DNA of 64,000 bases, from assembly GCA_018287875.1 (NCBI GenBank), contig JAGVVL010000002.1, positions 5,704,001 to 5,768,000 on the forward strand. Direction: 5' to 3'. Of this stretch, positions 44,803 to 56,092 are shown piece by piece (within the stretch, counting starts at the first letter, position 1; every line of letters begins with the position of its first letter). The stretch comes from Nigrospora sphaerica (lineage: Eukaryota; Ascomycota; Sordariomycetes; Amphisphaeriales; Apiosporaceae). Both the position numbers and the translations under genes were made by a program. The notes beneath the pieces were generated by a model, which saw nothing but the letters and a program-made list of their open reading frames with translations, had not been told where the DNA came from and did no database searches.

Positions 44803-47159
44803 CTACAGCTTGGCCTTGGGGGCCTCGAGTGTCTGGTTCATTAGGGCACGGATATCCTCGGCCGCCTCGTTCAGGTAGTAGCTCATCTTCTGGCTACCGA
44901 GGCCCTTGGAGACGATGTTGAAGTTGATGCTGCGTGGTTCCTGGGGTCAGCGCGTGCTCTCCGAGGGCCCGGCACGGAAGCGCTTGGTTGCCGGTGAAGG
45001 GGGAAGGAGGAATAAAGGGAGGGAGACGGGGTGGCGAAGGAGAGAAGGGGGGACTAACCTGTTTTCGTTGATCATGTAGGCGATACCGAAGCCGGCATCG
45101 ATGACCTGACTCCAGCCGTAGCCGTTGAAGAACTCGGAGCTCAGCTGGCTGGTGGACAGGAACCACGAGCTCGAGTAGCCGTAAGCCGGGTCCTTGTAGA
45201 TGGCCGGGACTTCCTGGCCGGGCTCGAGGAGCTTCTTGAGGCCGAACAGGTGGCGGTCGACGCCCTTGCCGTCCGAGGCGGCCGTGATGTACTCAATGTG
45301 GGCGTTGATGGCCTTGCGGAACAGGTCGATGCGCGTCGGCTCGTCGGCGTTGGGGTCGGCCATCGAGGTGCAGAAGGCGGCGCTCTCGTCCGAGACGGTG
45401 CGGCACGTCTCGGTGCGGCCCAGCTGGAAGCGCCGGGTCGCGGCCGATTCGTATGTGGGACGGTTCTTGCCGTACATCTTGTGATAGGCCAGCTGGATGA
45501 CCATCTGCACATAGGCGTCGGGCGAGCACTTGAACTTCTTGATGAGGCCCTTGCCGTAGCCCTGGTAGGCCTGCACGGCCAGCTCGTGCTGGCCGATGAC
45601 GGCGCGGAAGTCGGCGACGGCGCGGTCAATCTCGGCCTGCACCTCCTTGGTGACCTCGAAGGTGAGCGGCGTCGGGTCCGGCAGGTGGGAGCGCACGGCG
45701 GGATTGCTGAAGTCGAGCTTGTTGTTGAAGATCATGTCGTTGACGTAGTCGTTGAGGCGGTGCGTGGGCGTACCGTCCATCATGCTGTGCTCGCCCATAA
45801 AGCCCGAGGTGCCGTTGTCGTTGACGATGAACTGCAGGGGCTTGTCGTACCAGCGGTTCTGGCCGTCGCCGTGCCAGTAGGCGTGGGCGCGCTCCTCGAG
45901 GGTGACGGGGGCGGCATCGTCGAGGCAGACGATGAAGGAGGCGGCCTCGACGGCCTCGAGCGCGGCCTTGTTCTTGGGCGAGGCGCGGAGCAGGACCTCG
46001 CGCGCGTCGGTCCAGACGTCGCGGTTCTCCGACGTTAGGGCGCCGACGGCGGGGGCGCGCGAGGCCAGCTCGTACACGCGCGCGAACTGGGCCTCGAGCT
46101 CCGATGTGTTCAGCGGCTGGCCGTCGACCTCATGCAGGATCTTGAAGAACTGGTTCTTGCGAATGGCGACGATGTACTTGTGGGCGCTGGCGTCGTACTT
46201 GACCGGGTAGTCAGCGGGCTTCGCCGCGACGCGGCTGGCGTTGAACATCCACTTGTAGCTGTCCATGCAGATGGGCAGCTTTTTCATGTACTCGGGCTCC
46301 AGCGTGCCGCTGTCGACCTGCTTCTTGAACTCAAGGGCGGCCGTCGTGATGGCGGCAGCGCGCTTGGCCGGGTTGCGCCGGCGGCGGTCGTCGCGGTGCG
46401 AGTAGAAGTAGCTGACATAGGGGACCACGGGGTCACGGTAGGCCAGGTAGGCGGCCTCGTTCCACCACTCGTAGATCCAGTTCTTGGTCTTGGGGTCCTC
46501 GCGCTTCGCCACCAGCTTCTCCTGCAGCTTGTGGCCGACACCGCCGGGCTTAACGAACTCCTCGACGGCCTTTCTGCTGTTGGCGAGCTCGATGGGACTC
46601 AGGAGCGGGTTGAGCGACTTGAGATAGCGCGCAGCCGTCTCTTCGAGCGTGGGCACGGGGAGTTTCGGCAACGAGTCCTGGAAGCGGAGCATCGGCCCCT
46701 TGGATTTGTCCTCTACATAGCCTGCCGCGGTGCCGTACAGTCAGTCATGAGGGTGCTGGCGCGCGTGGATTGGGAGGGGGGACGCGGGCGCAAGGGGGAA
46801 CTGCACTCACCCGCGGGCAGCGAGCTGTTGCTCCGTTTTGCGGCGGGTGCCATGGCGAGTATACTGCTCTGTATCGTGGGAAAAGCAAGAGTTGGATCGT
46901 CAGCCGTCGTGATCTGCCCAGGCAAAGTTCACAAAGATTCGCAGATTCGCGGATTCGGGTATATCCAGAAACAGCCTCGGCAATGAGGTCACGGCCAGTC
47001 GCAGGCTGTCGCAACTCCACCAAAGCACGGCGCAAGTACGACAGCAGCAGGGGGGGGAAGGGGCCGGGCCACACATACCTTGGGAGCGTGAACTCGTCTC
47101 ACTGTGCCTCGCAGCGTTGTCGCAGCATATGCCCGACTGGTGGCCAAAGATGTCAACAT
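44803..47159 (-). CDS. acuJ: Carnitine O-acetyltransferase, mitochondrial and peroxisomal
   Basis: Four exons (47159-47079, 46868-46811, 46721-45059, 44929-44803) encode 642 aa. It moves acetyl units between CoA and carnitine for growth on acetate and fatty acids. Exon 1 encodes a clean mitochondrial presequence (MLTSLATSRAYAATTLRGTV, then RRVHAPK). A second in-frame Met at 46853 (MAPAAKRSNSS) would start a 610-aa form without it. The C-terminus is AKL, a PTS1 peroxisomal signal. This matches the dual targeting known for Aspergillus AcuJ and yeast Cat2. The acyltransferase fold shows LPKLPVPTLEETAARYLKSL, the catalytic His358 in GEHSMMDGTPTHR, and the conserved SINFNIVSKGLG near the end, joined across the last intron. 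Two transcription or translation starts are inferred, not shown. Confidence 0.93.
46975..46980 (+). promoter_or_regulatory. Candidate FarA/FarB fatty-acid-response hexamer (CCTCGG)
   Basis: CCTCGG lies in intron 1 of the carnitine acetyltransferase gene, 122 bp upstream of the start of the short (peroxisomal) form. Another copy is at 47963-47968 in the upstream region. In Aspergillus this hexamer is the core of the oleate-response element. Six bases can occur by chance. Confidence 0.3.
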
Positions 47160-48931
47160 CTCAATTGGCTTGTGAAGAAAGGTCTACGAATAAGAACAGG
47201 AAGGGGGACGGCACGGAAAGCGAATGGGCAGTTGAGTCGTGCACCTGACCTGATCTACGCCGGTGACCAGGAAGGAGAGGTAGGGGTGGGAACAGCCGCG
47301 GTGTGACCTAGAGCCGGTGCCGAGTGCCGCCTCTTGCCCTTTACGCAAGCCTAGGCTCTCGTGCCTAGGTAACTAACGTAGTGGGCGGTATGGATAGTAC
47401 GTAAGGGCCTTCGGTAGCGGTAGCGGTAGCGGCAGCTAGGGTTGTCCGGAGGAAGGAGGGGAGGGGAGGGAGGAGGATCGTGAAAGGCAGTCAGAGGCTA
47501 GACAGAGACGTTGTAGACGATGAAAGGGAAGGGAAAGCCGACGGACGTCGTCTTATGACTGACTGGCCGACTGACCGACCAAGCGGTCGTTCCTTCTTCC
47601 CCAGCATTTCCCGCGTTTAAGCTCATCGTCCCGCAAAGTGCGCTTTTCGGAGTACCCTCGCACAAAGAAATCTTCGCCTGTCTCATCCAGGTCAGCAGAA
47701 CGACCATTCCGAGATTACATCTCACACCATCCATCACACACACCCACCTTTCCCTCCGCGCATCTGTTCCCTCCTGCCCCAGTCGACCGAGCACGAGCCG
47801 AGGTAAAACTAGATGCGAATACCCGCCCAGACCCGTTCCTTTGGACCACTAAATCGGCTTCCCTCCAGTGCCCTAGGGGTTTCCCCATCCCTAGAGGCCC
47901 CAGTTGCAACTGGCCTCTCCACGTTACTACTGGCCCGGACGTGGGGTGCCTTTTTTTTCTTTCCTCGGGGAAAAGGGCTTGGTATGGGTGGGGGAGAGCC
48001 ACAGGCTGTCAAGCAGTGTCAAGCCACATTCACATGCCAGTGAGAGATGCAGAGTCAGGCTTCGGCCCCATGACGTCGCACTTGACTAAGAGGTTTTATG
48101 TACTAAAGGTTGTATGGGCGAATGAGTTAATCTCACGGGCGCCGTCACTTTATGCGCACACTTGCACAAAAAGCCGGTATTCACTCGACCTCTGCAAAAC
48201 TGAGCGGGCGACTTGTACTTGCCGCCTTTCATTCGACCGCTGGAGTCGCTAAGCGAGCATTAGGCAGGAGCCCTACGTCCGAGTAGGGATTTCGCGTCGT
48301 TTCTTGGCAGCCGCATTCGTTCACCAATGACGGTCTAGCTCCCATATGAGGCTATCACGGGCTTATTTTGCTCTATTGTTCATGTTATCGTATTGTATCT
48401 ACTTTTGCTCCCACTTGGACGACGCCACGATTGAGGTGACCGAGACATGCTGATCTTTCGATCTCGCGTCGCGGGCTCCAGTCCCGCAATCCGGGACCTG
48501 GGCCATCTGAATGGCATCCCTCGATCTTAGAACAATAAAGGAGCTCGCTGGGCGTTTCGTGTCTCAGGGGCGGAAATTTTTTTAAGGCATATATGTAGTG
48601 GCCGGCTGGCATTCTCCTCGCGGCCTATCTTGCCGCGCTCTTAACTCTGGAATCCCATCGTCTTAATCAAGACCGTGGAGTCAGAGTCGCAGGAACGGTG
48701 AACAACGCCTTGGAATATCTTCAAAAAGGGCTTACCCTCCCGGCATCGCTTCGTTACTCATGGGGCTCTTTCAAGTTTGACGACCTTGTTCATTCCATGT
48801 AGCGCTTGACCCATTCGCTCCTCCACGTTTTCCCATTCTCAGCCGATCTGGCAATCATCTTGTTCTTGCCACTCCTTCCACTCATTTCCAACATTGCTTC
48901 TTCTTTTACTTTCTTTCTCTTTCCTTTGAAA
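47160..48931. promoter_or_regulatory. Divergent intergenic region between carnitine acetyltransferase and GH16 genes
   Basis: About 1.8 kb. It contains GGTAGC tandem copies (about 47411-47436), G/A-rich runs and a CCTCGG hexamer. A tRNA-like relic near 48440-48505 has a 5-bp stem with 7-base loop at 48471-48487. An in-frame ATG-TAG lies 45 codons before the GH16 start. A 204-codon frame at 47638 has no domain. Confidence 0.4.
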
Positions 48932-50328
48932 ATGGCGTACTCCCTCGCTACTCACTACGCCGGACAGGCGTTACTGGACGGCTTCAGTTTCTTTACGGGA
49001 AGTGATCCCAGCCACGGGTTTGTAGAGTGCGTGCGCTGGCTTAATCATCCCACACAGGGCCAGACGCTTATAGAAAGCTGATATTGTACACAGCTACCAG
49101 AACCAGAGCGCCGCCCTCTCGCAGGGGCTCGTCTCGGTCAACAACAACCGAGTCCGACTTGGCGTGGATTCAGTGAACACTTACACCGTAGATGACGTCG
49201 GCAGGCCCAGTGTGAGACTCACGAGCTACCAGGGGTTCACCCATGGTCTGTTCATAGCCGACTTCGCTCATATGCCCGCCTCGACCTGCGGTGCTTGGCC
49301 TGCTTGTAAAGACTGCATAATTGACTGCCTGGGCGCCTAAGCTGACGGTATTCCAGTCTGGGCTTTCAACAACGCCAATGATGGCCAAAACTGGCCACTC
49401 GGTGGGGAGATCGACATCGTCGAGGGTGTGAATACCGCGCAGAGGAATCTGATTTCCGCGCATACGTGGGTCCACAGCCCTGTCGTCTGTTCACTGATCA
49501 CTATCAGCTAACACATGTAGGACCCCTGGGTGCCAACTCCCGAGCAACGGCTTTTCTGGGGAGCAGGGGCCTATTGACTGTGGTCCTGGGGTAAGTCGAC
49601 TTCAGTCCACAGCATGGAGAACGGTATTGCTGAGGCGTCTGGCGTCTAGCCCGGAAATATTGGTTGCAATTACGCCGCGCCCATCTCGGATACAACGTCG
49701 TACGGAGATAGCTTCAACGCTGAAGGCGGCGGTGTGTACGCCATGGAATGGAACTCAGATGGTGTGAAAGTGTGGCATTTCGCTCGCTCTACGCTGCCCG
49801 GGGATATTGCCTTGGCCCCGATGGCAGTACCGGATCCGGAATCATGGGGCCCCCCCGCGGCCATCTTTGGCGGACCTTCTTGCCATACCGATTCCTTCTT
49901 CTACAATATGAGTCTTGTGATCAATATTGTGAGTACACACCGGAAACCTAGCCCTTTCATCCGCTGACCGTCAATGTAAGAACCTATGCGGTGATTATGC
50001 AGCCAATGTATGGGGCATGGCCGATCAGTGCGACACATTGGCGCCGACTTGCAAAGAATGGGTGGCTGGTCATCCCGACGCATTCCTAGAGGCGTATGTA
50101 CCTCTTTTGCCCCTATTCGACGTGTGATTGTTGACACTCCATAGGTTCTGGGACATAAGCTACATCGATTACTACCAGAAGCCAGTGGAGGAAGGACCCC
50201 CAGTCTTCCCCACCCAGACTTCAACCTCTGCAGCCGCCGCGGCATTCTCTTACACCACGGCGAGTATGACAGGCCTGCCTGTGAACACGTCTTTGCCGAA
50301 ACCAGCCAGTAGCCATTACGCTCATTAA
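48932..50328 (+). CDS. GH16 endo-1,3(4)-beta-glucanase-like hydrolase, seven exons
   Basis: Seven short exons (48932-49026, 49094-49305, 49357-49465, 49521-49590, 49650-49928, 49981-50093, 50145-50328) join in frame to 353 aa. All junctions are GT-AG. The product reads FTGSDPSHGFVDYQNQSAA, RPSVRLTSYQGFTHGLFIAD, FAHMPASTCGAWPAFWAFNN, then GGEIDIVEGV with the catalytic Glu120-x-Asp122-x-x-Glu125. The Cys-rich region TPGCQLPSNG, NIGCNYA, GGGVYAMEW and INLCGDYAANVW are as in fungal GH16 enzymes acting on cell-wall or plant beta-glucans. The end is Ser/Thr/Ala-rich. The catalytic core is intact. Oddly, the first in-frame ATG gives no signal peptide, although the family is normally secreted. An in-frame hydrophobic stretch lies upstream but begins with ATG-TAG (48797). 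Either an upstream exon is missed or secretion is lost. Confidence 0.82.
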
Positions 50329-50940
50329 TATAATACCCACTGCTCTGCCGACAGACGGCGGTAGGGTAATAGGCAACCGAGTCACGGCTTAGGGGTTTAT
50401 GCTTTTTCGTTATTAGCTTTTACTTCATAACTTTTTTTGTTAAGTAGGATTTGTGTAGCTATTGTAGGTAGTTTAACTCTAATACGGGCAACAACACGTG
50501 GCCTGCCGCCGCTGATCTACTCGATCTGCATGGGAAAGAAGTACGCAGGCTCGTTAGGATCGTAAGTTGGCTCTGGACTCTTTAAGAAAGCACGTGTCCA
50601 GGGGAAGAAGAAGAAAAACATGTTACGAAGTACATACAACTGAGACTCTTCATTGGGCATTGCCTCGGCTGTTAATAACAACCAATGCGACCACCTTTGC
50701 GCTGGTAATGCGTGGGAGTTCTGCAGTGGAAAGGCCAAGGGGGCTCTCCTTTGGTAGCAAAAATGGCCGGCTCCTTTTTCGATCCGACATCCAACTCGAC
50801 GAACAAACCCACCATGAAGTACCGTCATACCACTCCGGTGAATAGTTTCTTGACAGTCTATGGCGCCTTGAGTTGGGAGGCATCTCCTTCTGATGCACCG
50901 GCTATGGATGTCATCGGAAACTTCGGTAGTGAAGACTTGG
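50329..50940. other. Intergenic, AT-rich at first
   Basis: About 600 bp after the GH16 stop. The first 170 bp is T-rich. A minus-strand frame ending at 50517 and a plus-strand frame from 50761 lack domains. I see no supported gene. Confidence 0.35.
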
Positions 50941-50949
50941 TAATAGCAC

Positions 50950-51604
50950 ATGGAGCCTGTGGCTGCCATCGTCACGGTTATCTCGGCTGTGACGGCCAAC
51001 TACACAACCTTCTGTGCCACCAATCCGACAAAATTGATTGCTCTCTAGTATTGCACAACCATGGCAACGGCCGGGCCTGCCTGCACTGCAACTGCTGTAC
51101 CTCCCGGTACTCCCCATCAGGATGTCGCTGTGGCGCCGTACGGGAACATGATGGACGTTTCATTGACGAACGGCACCAGCGCGTCTTTCAACGGAACCAG
51201 TATTTCCTCCAATAACGGAACAAGGGTGTCTTACTTAAACAAAACCAGCGTAGCTTACACGGATAGCTCCGCCATCCCCTGCCGCGACGCAGCGTCAGGG
51301 TCCATCGTCACGCCCAGCGCTGCTATAGCCGCCCGTACCCATGCCGATCCTCACGCAGTCGTGCTCCGCCTGTGGCCTCCAGGACGAGGATACTGTGACG
51401 CTTACAGTACCTGTCGCGATAGCAACTGTCGGGCCTGACTCTGTCGTTACCGCGACCAGGATTGCTACGGTGGTGCCGCTCAAGATGACACTCAACATTA
51501 TGGAGACCAACGGTGCAATGCCGTCAACGAGAGGTGTCGCTCATGTGCCACCGACTTCGATTAATGGCAACAAATTCGCGCAAGCAGCGGCGGATTGGGG
51601 CTGA
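50950..51604 (+). pseudogene. Probable decayed Ser/Thr/Cys-rich secreted or cell-wall protein
   Basis: Three stretches in two frames read like pieces of a fungal wall or GPI-type protein. The first is MEPVAAIVTVISAVTANYTT with FCATNP, closed by a TAG. The second resumes in the same frame with YCTTMATAGPACTATAV and NGTSASFNGTS (several N-glycosylation sequons). The third, after a frame change near 51340, gives LTQSCSACGLQDEDTVTLTV, a Cys-Thr pattern often seen before GPI tails. No splice sites reconcile the stop and the shift. There is no clear signal peptide. The call rests on composition and could be wrong. Confidence 0.35.
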
Positions 51605-52939
51605 TGGATTACTTTGTGCCTAGGGCTGGTTGGCACTATGATGGCTCTGTAAGTTTGGGTAAAGGTTGCCATGTGCCAGACAGGGAGTTAAAGAGCAAAG
51701 AAAGCTGGGACAGTAAATGGCCGAGGGTTCAAGTGGAAAAAGAGTGTACTGTAGGAAATTATGTTGGCCTGATTACAAGATGAAACTTGAGGTGGCAGAG
51801 GGTCCGTGGAAGCTTGGTAGGATACGGTCGACTTTCCTACGTGGGATGTATTACTCATAGTATCCTGTACAGACTGGCTTCGAATCCGGCCAGATGCGGA
51901 TGCCCGAAATCAGGGCCAATCACTTGAGGCTGCATTGCCGGGCTTTGTGGCCGACAAGGAAGGCCAGGCGTGTTTTTGTCAGGTACAGAGTTTCGAAGAA
52001 TGATGCCCCTTACCGAGGCAACCCGGATGCTTCAGATTCCCTTCCCAAGTGACCATTCGGGCTCTCGGCAGTTCGACTTACCAACTTGTCCGTCGGTACA
52101 ACCCATGATTTGGAGATCCGCTACGGGTTGGAAGGTGACAAATAAGGGGGCGTCGAGGCGCGGTAACAGGAGCAAGGGAGATGATAAACTATCCACACAG
52201 CTCTTGATGTTTTTGTACCCCTGGTCCTTTCTTAGTTTGTCATCCGGTCTATCCGATTCCCCACGGTGGTCAGTGACGTTGCCGGGCACTAGTTATATCC
52301 CCAGCCCACGGACCGGTGATGCTTCGCAAGCTACCGGGGCGTGTATGACTAGCGAGTGAAACCAAGACTGTTGCGGCGATTCATCCCGAATCCCAAGCTA
52401 ATCCGACCGATTGTCCTGTCATCCTGGGTGAGAATCCCTCGCATCTACAAGGCCATTGGTTCGGGACCTGGGGATTCCCTCGTCACCCACTGGGTATAGT
52501 GGGTTTGAAACGAGCCCCATGTAACCCCAAGCGAATTAGAGTTGCGGTCTAGAGCGACGCCGAAAGGCTCGGCCCCTGGGGCCGTCATCTCCTCAGGCGT
52601 AATTTGACTGGCCATCGTCCAGACAAGCATTTCGGTATCAAGGGGTGCCACACGGGACGAACCGAATGCCTGGCCCGTCCTTTCTTAGCAAGGGTCCAAC
52701 GCTTTGACAGTGCTCAGCTGGAGAGAGATATATTATACCGGCACCCTCGCCACCCAAACGCACTCCTAGCTTAGGAGCACAGCTTTCATTCTTCCCCCGC
52801 CCTTGATCTCTGTGAGGTCCCTTCGCTTCGTCCTTTTGCTCCCTGGTTTATTGTACAAATTATTTACCCACTCTCTCTCGTCATCAGTTTTGACTCGTCC
52901 TGCCTCGACGACTTCTACTCAGAACCACATTTCCTCAGA
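51605..52939. other. Intergenic, one orphan minus-strand frame
   Basis: About 1.3 kb. A minus-strand frame (52445 to about 52690) encodes a plausible-looking but unrecognised fragment (LDTEMLVWTMASQITPEEMT, then LGVTWGSFQTHYTQW) without an upstream start or partner exon. It may be a gene remnant. The last 200 bp is CT-rich with a TATA-like run (52728-52736), the promoter of the next gene. Confidence 0.35.
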
Positions 52940-53782
52940 ATGGCTTCCTTTGTCACTCTCCTCGCCGCGCTGGCCGCCATCACTAGCCCCTTGGTACAAG
53001 CTGCCCCGGTGGCACAGGCGGTGGCCAATCCGCAGCAGGACTGTGCTGCGGCCCTCATTCTGGCGCAGGGCATCAGCGAAAACATCGAGGACCAAAAGAA
53101 CGAGAAGGCCGCCTTGGCCCAGGTGACCCAGGTGCTCCAGCAGACACCCGTGGACGCCAATGCCTTTGCCGCCGCCAAGGACAACCTCCTGAGGTTTGTC
53201 ACCAACGGCATCACCATTCGCCAGGCCAACCAGGCCATCGCGCCGCTCGGCAACAAGGCCACCGCAGGCTTGGCTATTGTAAGGCCCCCACGCGATCCCC
53301 GCCGCCGAAGCCACGGAGGGAGCGTGTGCCTCTAACAAGTATCTAGGTTGCCAACGCTCAGCTGGGGGAGCTGAACCTCACTCAGGGCCTGACGGGCGAT
53401 CCGGCCAAGGATGCGGATGCCATCCAAAAACTGAACGATGGTTTCGACGGAGGGCTCAAGCAGAACCAGCAAAACATGTTGGACGTAAGTCGGTCCACAG
53501 TCGACTGGGAGACATGGCGGATCATCCTAAATTAACACCTTTCCCTTTCAGGCTGTTGCTGGCTGTGACCAGGCCAAAGTCGGACCGCCGACCAACGGCA
53601 CCCAGATTGCCGACTCGGGTAACAAGCAAAACGGAGGTAAGATGGGCGGAGGCAAGAAGGATGCGGGCAAAAAGGATGCGGGCAAGAAGGATGCGGGCCA
53701 GAAGGATGGTGGCCAGGGGGGCGACAAGAACGCCAAGGCAGGCGATGGTAATGCCGAAGCGAATGCCGCCTGCAGCAGTTAA
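52940..53782 (+). CDS. Small secreted protein with Lys-Asp-Ala-Gly C-terminal repeats
   Basis: Three exons (52940-53278, 53347-53484, 53552-53782) encode 235 aa. A signal peptide is clear: MASFVTLLAALAAITSPLVQ then AAP, with cleavage expected near residue 21. The body (about 30-165) is helical with DCAAALILAQGISENIEDQK, IRQANQAIAPLGNKATAG, NAQLGELNLTQGLTGDPAKD and a conserved AVAGC. This is a pattern I recognise from uncharacterised secreted proteins of Sordariomycetes. The tail is low-complexity: three KKDAG copies, then QKDGG, a GDKNAKAGDGN run and a terminal CSS. The role is unknown; an apoplastic or wall-associated protein is a reasonable guess. The tail length probably varies between strains because the repeat is tandem in the DNA. 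Confidence 0.85.
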
Positions 53783-54134
53783 AGCTACTTTGCTACGTGG
53801 TGAGCTATTCTTTACCGCCAGACTGAGCCAAGTTGCAATCTCTAGTGGTGTGGAGATGCTGTGGGCGGGGGGGCAGTCCAAAAGAGTGGAAGCGAGTACA
53901 GCGTCGTGGTGCTGGTTTTCACCTACACACATGCATTCTTATAAATCATGATTAATCCTTTCCTTTTCAATTCCATCCCCCCCCCAAAAACCAAAGGGTT
54001 GGAAACTACGTGCTTGTACTTAGCATGCCTTATGCCACCCACCACACGCCACTTGGACCGAGGGGGTTTGTGGGTCGCAGAAGGCGTCTGGCACTTAACC
54101 ACTGGACGCCGGGCACTGTCAGGGTGTGAGGGCA
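53783..54134. other. Convergent 3' spacer
   Basis: About 350 bp between the small secreted protein gene and the metallophosphoesterase gene, with a short C run near 53977-53985. No gene. Confidence 0.45.
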
Positions 54135-55176
54135 TCACAAGGTGACGGTCAGAGGCGTTTTGTTGTTGAGCCTGCCCTTGGTCCCGTCTTGGCAGCCAGC
54201 GTTGATTATGAGACTTCCAGGTGCCTTGCCGCCCTGCATGACCCATTGCCAGACGATACCAAGGCCGCCGTACGCGAGAATCTTGACAGCGTCCACCCAA
54301 CCCCCATGTGGAAACATATCCCGAAGGGGGCCTCGCATCTCGCGAGCCACGAAGCTCTCGTATGTCTTCTGGCAGTTGTCCCAGTACACGGACTCCTTGC
54401 CGCGTGCGGAATGTACGTGGCCAAAGATGTGCACCTTCGGCTTCACTCTCCAGACTTCCTCGAGCAGCCCCGGGCAGCCGATGTCCAGGTCGAGATGGTA
54501 CTTCTGCGTTGGGGGTTAGATATATCCGGTAGGGGCACAAGCAAAGAGAGCTCACCGGTGGAGTATGCGTAACCAGAATGTCCGTGTCAATAGGAATCGA
54601 GTTGGTCCAGGGATGGTCTTGAATCTCATACTGAAAGGCGTTGGAGTCGTCGCCGCACTTGGGGAGTGAAGGGGCTCCGTAAATATTAAGTTTCCTTCCA
54701 CCCTCAAAATCCAGAGTGACGGACTCGTTTTCGAGGTAGTTCATTCCTTTGGTGTCGACTTGACGGTGAGCCAGAGTGTCTTCCTCTCTGCGCGACCTAA
54801 TGTCGAACCAGCTGTCGTGGTTGCCGCAGACGACGACCTTGTGCCTATGCGGGAGGGAGGCGAGCCAGTCCAGCTGCTTCTGGATGTCGGCGGCCGTGCC
54901 GCTGTTCGTCATGTCGCCGGCATGGATGAGGAGATCGCCGTCTGGCACCTTGGCAACGATTTCCTCATGTGTGTCGGAGAGGCAGACGACGCGAATGGGC
55001 GGCCTGTTCGGTGGAGGTCGCACGGGATTGCCGCGGAGCCACAGAATGATCCAGTACAGGCGCACCACGATGGCCTTCAAGGGGGATTCGATAATCTCGT
55101 CGAGAAGCGTGGGGTTGTCCCACTTGATACGGCGGCGCAGGCCGGCGTACTGTAGTACGCCCATGGCCCGAGACAA
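54135..55176 (-). CDS. Calcineurin-like metallophosphoesterase
   Basis: Two exons (55176-54556, 54503-54135; 52-bp intron) encode 329 aa. The five metallophosphatase motifs are visible in order: CLSDTHE (D-x-H), IHAGDMTN (GD), VVCGNHDSW (GNHD), VTHTPP just before the intron, and IFGHVHSARG (GHxH) after it. Residues about 35-50 form a hydrophobic helix (IVVRLYWIILWL) preceding the domain, so it may be membrane-attached at its N-terminus. The length and layout fit the fungal MPPED-like/Ser-Thr phosphatase superfamily members with unknown substrate. All metal ligands appear intact, so it should be an active phosphoesterase. The spliced HTPP|KYHLDLDIGC junction confirms the intron. Confidence 0.9.
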
Positions 55177-56092
55177 CGTATGGCTGACCGAATGACTGAC
55201 CGTTGACCGATAAAAATGAGGTAAGGGCGGGATGATTTATGAGATGGGTGGCTTGAGACAAATGTTTAAATCCAGGAAGTTTCAGGTGTCCTTGGTTATG
55301 AACAGGCAACTCAACGGTGTCGCTGCACTAAAGGGACCGGTAGACAGGGGCTGGACAATCAAACCATGTACTCGTCCAATCAAGAGACGATACCACGGTT
55401 GTGGCGGGGGCGGTAGTTGTTGCTGCCACCAAGACGACATGAGGCCTTCAACCCCTGTGGACCTTCAATACAGGCAACCTATGTACCTACATTCACCCAT
55501 GCCGACATTCAGGTATTGCATTTACATGATGTACATGTACTGTATCTAACGATGGATGGTTCTGCAAAGGAGCGCACTCTAGAAGATGACGAACCCTTTG
55601 CTCGTCACAACAGCCTCGCTTCTCTCATCCAGGTTGGCCCAAAAAAAGTCACATATGAGACTAGTCTCGTCGGTTCGCATCACCATCTACATCGTACAAC
55701 TGGACTACAAGTCCAACACCTACCGGAAGTGACAGGAAGCTCCACCAATGGTTCCCCCCCATCCCACCTGCACTTCTGAGCTGGAGCACGCACGGGCCCC
55801 GGCGCCAGGGTGTCATCGATTTCCCATTTCCTGGGGGTCTGCGGCATGACGTTGATCGACACTAATACTCGTACAGCTGCCCTGGCTGCAACAGATCCAG
55901 GAAGCTTGATTTCCCACCTGCAAACCGTGATCGTCACGTCGGCTTCTTCCGCCCAGCATTTATTTTCTCATGGCCTAAAACCTCCCCGCCCTCCCCGCCT
56001 CCTTCTGTCTACAAGGCATTGATCGCCTCTTTCCTTCGCCGCGACATCTTGTCAAGACACGCCCAGGCCCAGCTATCGCTCCGCCGGCAACC
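55177..56092. promoter_or_regulatory. Divergent intergenic region between phosphoesterase and TMEM16 genes
   Basis: About 0.9 kb with both promoters. The last 120 bp before 56093 is C/T-rich leader. No other gene is supported. Confidence 0.4.
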
